DNA of 64,000 bases, taken from Spirochaetales bacterium. Lineage in GTDB: Bacteria; Spirochaetota; Spirochaetia; Sphaerochaetales; Sphaerochaetaceae. A program made the position numbers and the translations under genes. The stretch lies in assembly GCA_017470995.1 (NCBI GenBank), contig JAFUXI010000071.1:39457-103456 (forward strand), written 5' to 3'. Position 1 is the stretch's first letter. Each line of letters begins with the position of its first letter. The notes beneath the pieces are model-generated. The model was not told where the DNA came from and did not search any database. It was given only the letters and a program-made list of their open reading frames with translations. Below are positions 61,146 to 64,000 of the stretch, piece after piece.

Positions 61146-62363
61146 TCACTGAGCTGACACGAAGAGCTTTCTTGCTTCTTCGGTTTTCAGCCATTCGAAG
61201 ACCTCAATTGCGATCTTCTTTCCGGAAATCCTGTGGATTCTCCTGTCGGTCTTCGGACCCATGGCAACGTCATTCTGGACTTCCATCTCGATGCCTTCGA
61301 GGGCGAAAGCCTTCATTCCGACCATCACATCCACATCTCCGTCAGCAAGCACAGCACTCTGGACATCCGCGACATTGCCGTCGTAGGGACGGAAGGTCAG
61401 GCTGACAGAAGCATGGCCGTTGGAGTCAAGATAATGCCTGACTGCCTTCTCAAGTGCATCGGCTGTTGCCTGATCCATTCCTGATGTACCGGTCTTGGCG
61501 TACCATCCGATGACAAGTGTGCTTTCATCGGTGGCAGGTGCCTGTGCAGCAGGAGCCTGAGCCGGAGCAGTTTCGGTTGCAGGAGCAGGGGCAGGAGCAC
61601 TCTGGGCCGGGGCCTCGGCGGCTCCGAAGGTAGAGATGATCCAGGCATAGACCTTCTTGCTCAGATCGGTGTCAGAAATTCTTGCGCTGTATCTGGCCTT
61701 TGCACCGATCGTGATGTTTCCGGTGTTCTCCTTGAAATCGACGCCTTCTGTCCATCCGCCTGTTCCGGTGAGGTTGCTCGAGCTGGACCATCCGACAGTG
61801 ATGTCGACATCTCCGTCCTTGTTGATGGCTGCACAGGTATCTGCAACACCTCCGTCATAACCTCTGAAGACGATATCCATCGATTCCGGTTTGTAGCCTT
61901 CTGATCTGAGATACTCATAGAGCTTGTCCTTGAGGACATCGATATGGCCCTGGTTGAATCCTGAGGTAGATTCCTTGGCATACCATGCAATGACAAGATC
62001 CCTTCTGGGAATAGGTGCGAATACCGCATGGATGACAATGCTGCGCTCGTCACCTTTAAGTGCATCCTTAATGTCGTTGTAGCGTACCAGGCCCTTGTTC
62101 TGGATGATGGGGACGTTCGATGATTCCTCCTGCGTCCAAGAATCCTGCAATGTCCATCCTCTGAAAACGGTGTTTGCAGGTGCCTGTGGTTCCTTGATGA
62201 CGGCATTGTTGAAGATGTTGACCGTCACGTAGCCTGTCATCTCGCCGTTTACATCCAGGACCACCTGGACATCGCGCTCGAAGGAGCGCATCTTTGAACA
62301 GCCGGTCAAAGCCAGCAGACAAAGCATCAGTGCGAGAAATACAAAGGAAAAGCTTCTTTTCAT
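61146..62363 (-). CDS. Lipoprotein with two repeated binding-protein-like domains
   Basis: This 405-aa lipoprotein has a signal with lipidated Cys22 (LTGC). After an N-terminal unit, two homologous domains follow: residues 123-247 beginning LVIAWYAKESTSGFNQ and residues 283-405 beginning LVIGWYAKTGTSGMDQ, separated by an Ala/Pro linker (249-278). Both share VFRGYDGGVAD or FRPYDGNVAD and a DVDI/DVMVG block. They resemble solute-binding or sensor folds, but I cannot name the family. GGAGGGGG precedes the ATG. It overlaps the upstream gene by 4 bp and is followed 13 bp later by the membrane hydrolase gene. Confidence 0.75.
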   Translation of the reverse strand: MKRSFSFVFLALMLCLLALTGCSKMRSFERDVQVVLDVNGEMTGYVTVNIFNNAVIKEPQAPANTVFRGWTLQDSWTQEESSNVPIIQNKGLVRYNDIKDALKGDERSIVIHAVFAPIPRRDLVIAWYAKESTSGFNQGHIDVLKDKLYEYLRSEGYKPESMDIVFRGYDGGVADTCAAINKDGDVDITVGWSSSSNLTGTGGWTEGVDFKENTGNITIGAKARYSARISDTDLSKKVYAWIISTFGAAEAPAQSAPAPAPATETAPAQAPAAQAPATDESTLVIGWYAKTGTSGMDQATADALEKAVRHYLDSNGHASVSLTFRPYDGNVADVQSAVLADGDVDVMVGMKAFALEGIEMEVQNDVAMGPKTDRRIHRISGKKIAIEVFEWLKTEEARKLFVSAQ

Positions 62364-63607
62364 TTTCCCCCTCCTGTTACAGTCGAATATGCTATGTTTT
62401 TCAAAATCATTGAGGTCTCAGGGCTGAAATCAGTACCGTCTTTCACGCCTGAGGGAAGCGGATAGCCGTCAAACGGGCAAGATCGGGGATCTATTCCCAA
62501 AATCGTATATGCGTTGACCAAAGCTGAAAGATAAGACCCGGCATAGGACGGATGCTTGTTGTCGGGTCCCAGGAGGTTTATCTCCCCATGTGTCGTGAAT
62601 ACTTCGGTAAAGGCCTTTCCTACGTTGCAGACCTCAAGCCCCAATGCGGATCCGGCCTTGGCATAGGCTTCGCGGAGATTGCGCTCCATGGTAGGAATAT
62701 CCTGACCGATCACCTGACTCTGTCCGGGGTAACCCCAGGTTGCATACAGGTAGACTTTGCAGTTCTTCTGTGTGTCCTTTATTCTTTTCACGAGTTTCCC
62801 GGCTCCGTCAAGGAACTGCTCGTAACTTGTTATGGGCCTTACGCTCTGTTCCTGGAGGATTATGATGTCGTAGTCCGATCTTTCGGTGAGCCTCTTCTCG
62901 ATTTCTGCTCCGCCCTCATCGGAAGGATCCGCAAACTGCGATAGGGTGTGGGCGCCGATAGTGATTCTCTCGACTGTTGCAAGAAAACCTGCTGAACGGG
63001 CGATTTCGCCGAATAGCCTGTCGATATCAAACGTGTAAGTAAAACTGTTTCCTATGAAAAGTACTCTCATCGTATCCCAAATAACCACCTTATTATTATC
63101 GATGTGCCAGAACAATCCGGCTTCCCGGGGAGAATCCTCGGAGTAAACGTAAATTCCTTCAACTGAAGCCAGGGGACTTGATTTGTATACACAGACCTTG
63201 CATCCACCGTTGAAAGACTGCGGTCCGAATTCTCGGACGGAATCGGGGAGTATGACAGCATTGGCATGGGTACATGCAGAGAAAGCATTGTTTCCTATGC
63301 GTTTGATTTCATCCGACAAAGCTATCGATGATATACGGCCCGATACCGAATACCATGGTGCATCTTTTGCAGAAGCGAAATCCTCCATTTCTCCTGATCC
63401 GGAAACAGAGAGAACGTAGCCGTAGTTGCCGTCATCATCAAGTCTTGCAGTCAACTCTCCCTTGCGGGTGGGTATGTTCCAGGGGCCGATAGCGGTTTGC
63501 GTCGACGAACCGCGGCTGCAGGAACACAGGGCAAAAACAGCAAGAAAAACTGTAAGAAAGATGGCTGCAAAACCAATGAAGGAATGGAATGCTTTTTTCT
63601 CAGACAT
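62360..63607 (-). CDS. Lipoprotein with BspA-type LRR and SGNH (DUF4886-like) domains
   Basis: This 415-aa lipoprotein (LCSC, Cys30) has an N-terminal segment resembling BspA leucine-rich repeats (SGSGEMEDF, ISSIALSDEIKRIGNNAFSACTHANAVILPDSVREF, key part IGNNAFSAC). A C-terminal SGNH/DUF4886-like hydrolase domain follows: VLFIGNSFTYTFDID, IILQEQSVRPITSYE, and KHPSYAGSYLSAL with the catalytic-type Asp/His. The SGNH domain is a clear relative of the lipoprotein at 40894. There is no Shine-Dalgarno sequence; TATAAT lies 11 nt before the ATG. It leads the three-gene envelope operon and probably deacylates a surface or host polymer. Confidence 0.8.
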   Translation of the reverse strand: MSEKKAFHSFIGFAAIFLTVFLAVFALCSCSRGSSTQTAIGPWNIPTRKGELTARLDDDGNYGYVLSVSGSGEMEDFASAKDAPWYSVSGRISSIALSDEIKRIGNNAFSACTHANAVILPDSVREFGPQSFNGGCKVCVYKSSPLASVEGIYVYSEDSPREAGLFWHIDNNKVVIWDTMRVLFIGNSFTYTFDIDRLFGEIARSAGFLATVERITIGAHTLSQFADPSDEGGAEIEKRLTERSDYDIIILQEQSVRPITSYEQFLDGAGKLVKRIKDTQKNCKVYLYATWGYPGQSQVIGQDIPTMERNLREAYAKAGSALGLEVCNVGKAFTEVFTTHGEINLLGPDNKHPSYAGSYLSALVNAYTILGIDPRSCPFDGYPLPSGVKDGTDFSPETSMILKNIAYSTVTGGGK

Positions 63608-63618
63608 GATGTTGAAAA

Positions 63619-63624
63619 ATTATA
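63619..63624 (-). promoter_or_regulatory. -10 box with very short leader before the SGNH lipoprotein gene
   Basis: Perfect TATAAT on the minus strand (63624-63619) is 11 nt before the ATG at 63607, implying a leader of at most a few nucleotides. A weak TTACTT lies 17 bp upstream. Confidence 0.45.
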
Positions 63625-63819
63625 CATTCCAGTTTCTGCTCAAGTAAATATAAAAATGTAACTCACAGGTCTTTTTTCCCGGTTCATGCTGTTTTTCCGA
63701 CGTTTGAACCGAAGACTGAGGTTATGGGTTGTCTATTTGATTAACTGATTGCTGCCTAAATACTTGTCTTTCGAAAAAAGTTGTAAATTTGTCAAATATT
63801 GTTGCAAAAACGGGCCGGA

Positions 63820-63851
63820 ATTTCTAATGAAAAATGCAGTTTTTCCGTTAT
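63820..63851 (+). promoter_or_regulatory. Conserved lipoprotein-gene upstream block, copy 2
   Basis: ATTTCTAAT (63820-63828), 6 nt, then TGCAGTTTTTCCGTTAT (63835-63851), the same as at 51213-51244. It ends 21 nt before the lipoprotein ATG. The remaining 225-bp gap is AT-rich and also holds a CGGTTCA/TGAACCG inverted repeat (63680-63711). Confidence 0.65.
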
Positions 63852-63872
63852 AGGGGTTTGCGGAGGAAAAAG

Positions 63873-64000
63873 ATGAAGAGATTTACTGTATTTTTCTGTG
63901 TTCTGACAGTTCTTCTGCTTCTGGTTGCATGCTCTGAGAATCCGGGTACCACGACCATGAGACTGGAACTGTCTACTGAATCATGTGAGGGCAGCAGGAC
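63873..64000 (+). CDS. Lipoprotein, N-terminal part (truncated by window end)
   Basis: An ATG behind GGAGG opens a frame of at least 42 codons to the window edge. It encodes a typical lipoprotein signal MKRFTVFFCVLTVLLLLVAC with lipidated Cys20, followed by SENPGTTTMRLELSTESCEG. Nothing more can be said about the mature protein. It shares its upstream element with the lipoprotein gene at 51265, so the two may be co-regulated. Confidence 0.8.
   Translation, partial: MKRFTVFFCVLTVLLLLVACSENPGTTTMRLELSTESCEGSR

Noticed and set aside
63680..63711. CGGTTCA/TGAACCG inverted repeat as a terminator
   Set aside because: No T-run follows on either strand, so I treat it only as part of the intergenic region.

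Overview
The window looks like chromosomal DNA of an uncultured, probably anaerobic or gut-associated spirochaete (Sphaerochaeta/Treponema-like). The evidence is an archaeal/spirochaete-type UMP kinase, many Sec-exported proteins and lipoproteins, a FeoA-FeoB fusion, tripartite tricarboxylate (TTT) and Dpp-type transporters, and a balanced-to-moderately GC-rich coding style. The lineage is inferred from gene content only. No rRNA, tRNA, CRISPR array, insertion sequence or phage gene was seen.

Layout. 1-6.5 kb: a partial PLP decarboxylase, a sodium:alanine symporter, feoAB with a small Cys-rich partner, and a ferredoxin-tailed aldo/keto reductase. 6.7-16 kb: a carbohydrate or sugar-acid catabolic locus. 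It has a TIM-barrel isomerase/epimerase and a PrpR-like sigma-54 activator, then paired palindromes and a consensus -24/-12 promoter. That promoter leads into a TTT transporter (tctC-tctB-tctA), a DRL-type oxidoreductase, a transaldolase interrupted by an in-frame TGA, and a medium-chain dehydrogenase. 16-19.4 kb (minus strand): MoxR-DUF58-DUF4129.

19.5-33.5 kb is the most unusual region, an extended poly-gamma-glutamate (PGA) locus. pgsB and pgsC are followed by an exported DUF6305 protein, a DctM-like permease, a 57-aa membrane protein and a membrane-anchored M14-like metallohydrolase. Next come three large exported C69 peptidases interleaved with two paralogous secreted proteins of unknown family, then the PGA system protein PgsW and an M20 peptidase. 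A GntR regulator with a palindromic operator separates this from a complete Dpp-type peptide ABC transporter and an MBL-fold hydrolase (34.6-40.9 kb). Together they suggest synthesis, extracellular trimming, re-import and cytoplasmic hydrolysis of gamma-glutamyl polymer or peptide, though that linkage is inference.

40.9-64 kb is mixed chromosomal content: SGNH and alpha/beta hydrolases, a metallophosphoesterase, SDRs, DUF5662, a diacylglycerol-kinase family protein, ndk, an AEC transporter, UMP kinase, ssb, trxA, DUF5655, lipoproteins, prs, an aminotransferase, a HAD phosphatase, a very acidic 736-aa protein, a solitary NusG paralogue, and a three-gene minus-strand cell-envelope operon.

Regulatory themes: six operon-head genes lack a Shine-Dalgarno sequence and have a -10-like hexamer 6-11 nt before the start codon, so they may be leaderless. 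Two lipoprotein genes 12.6 kb apart share an almost identical upstream block. Two 39-bp hairpin units sit in tandem at 44.6 kb.
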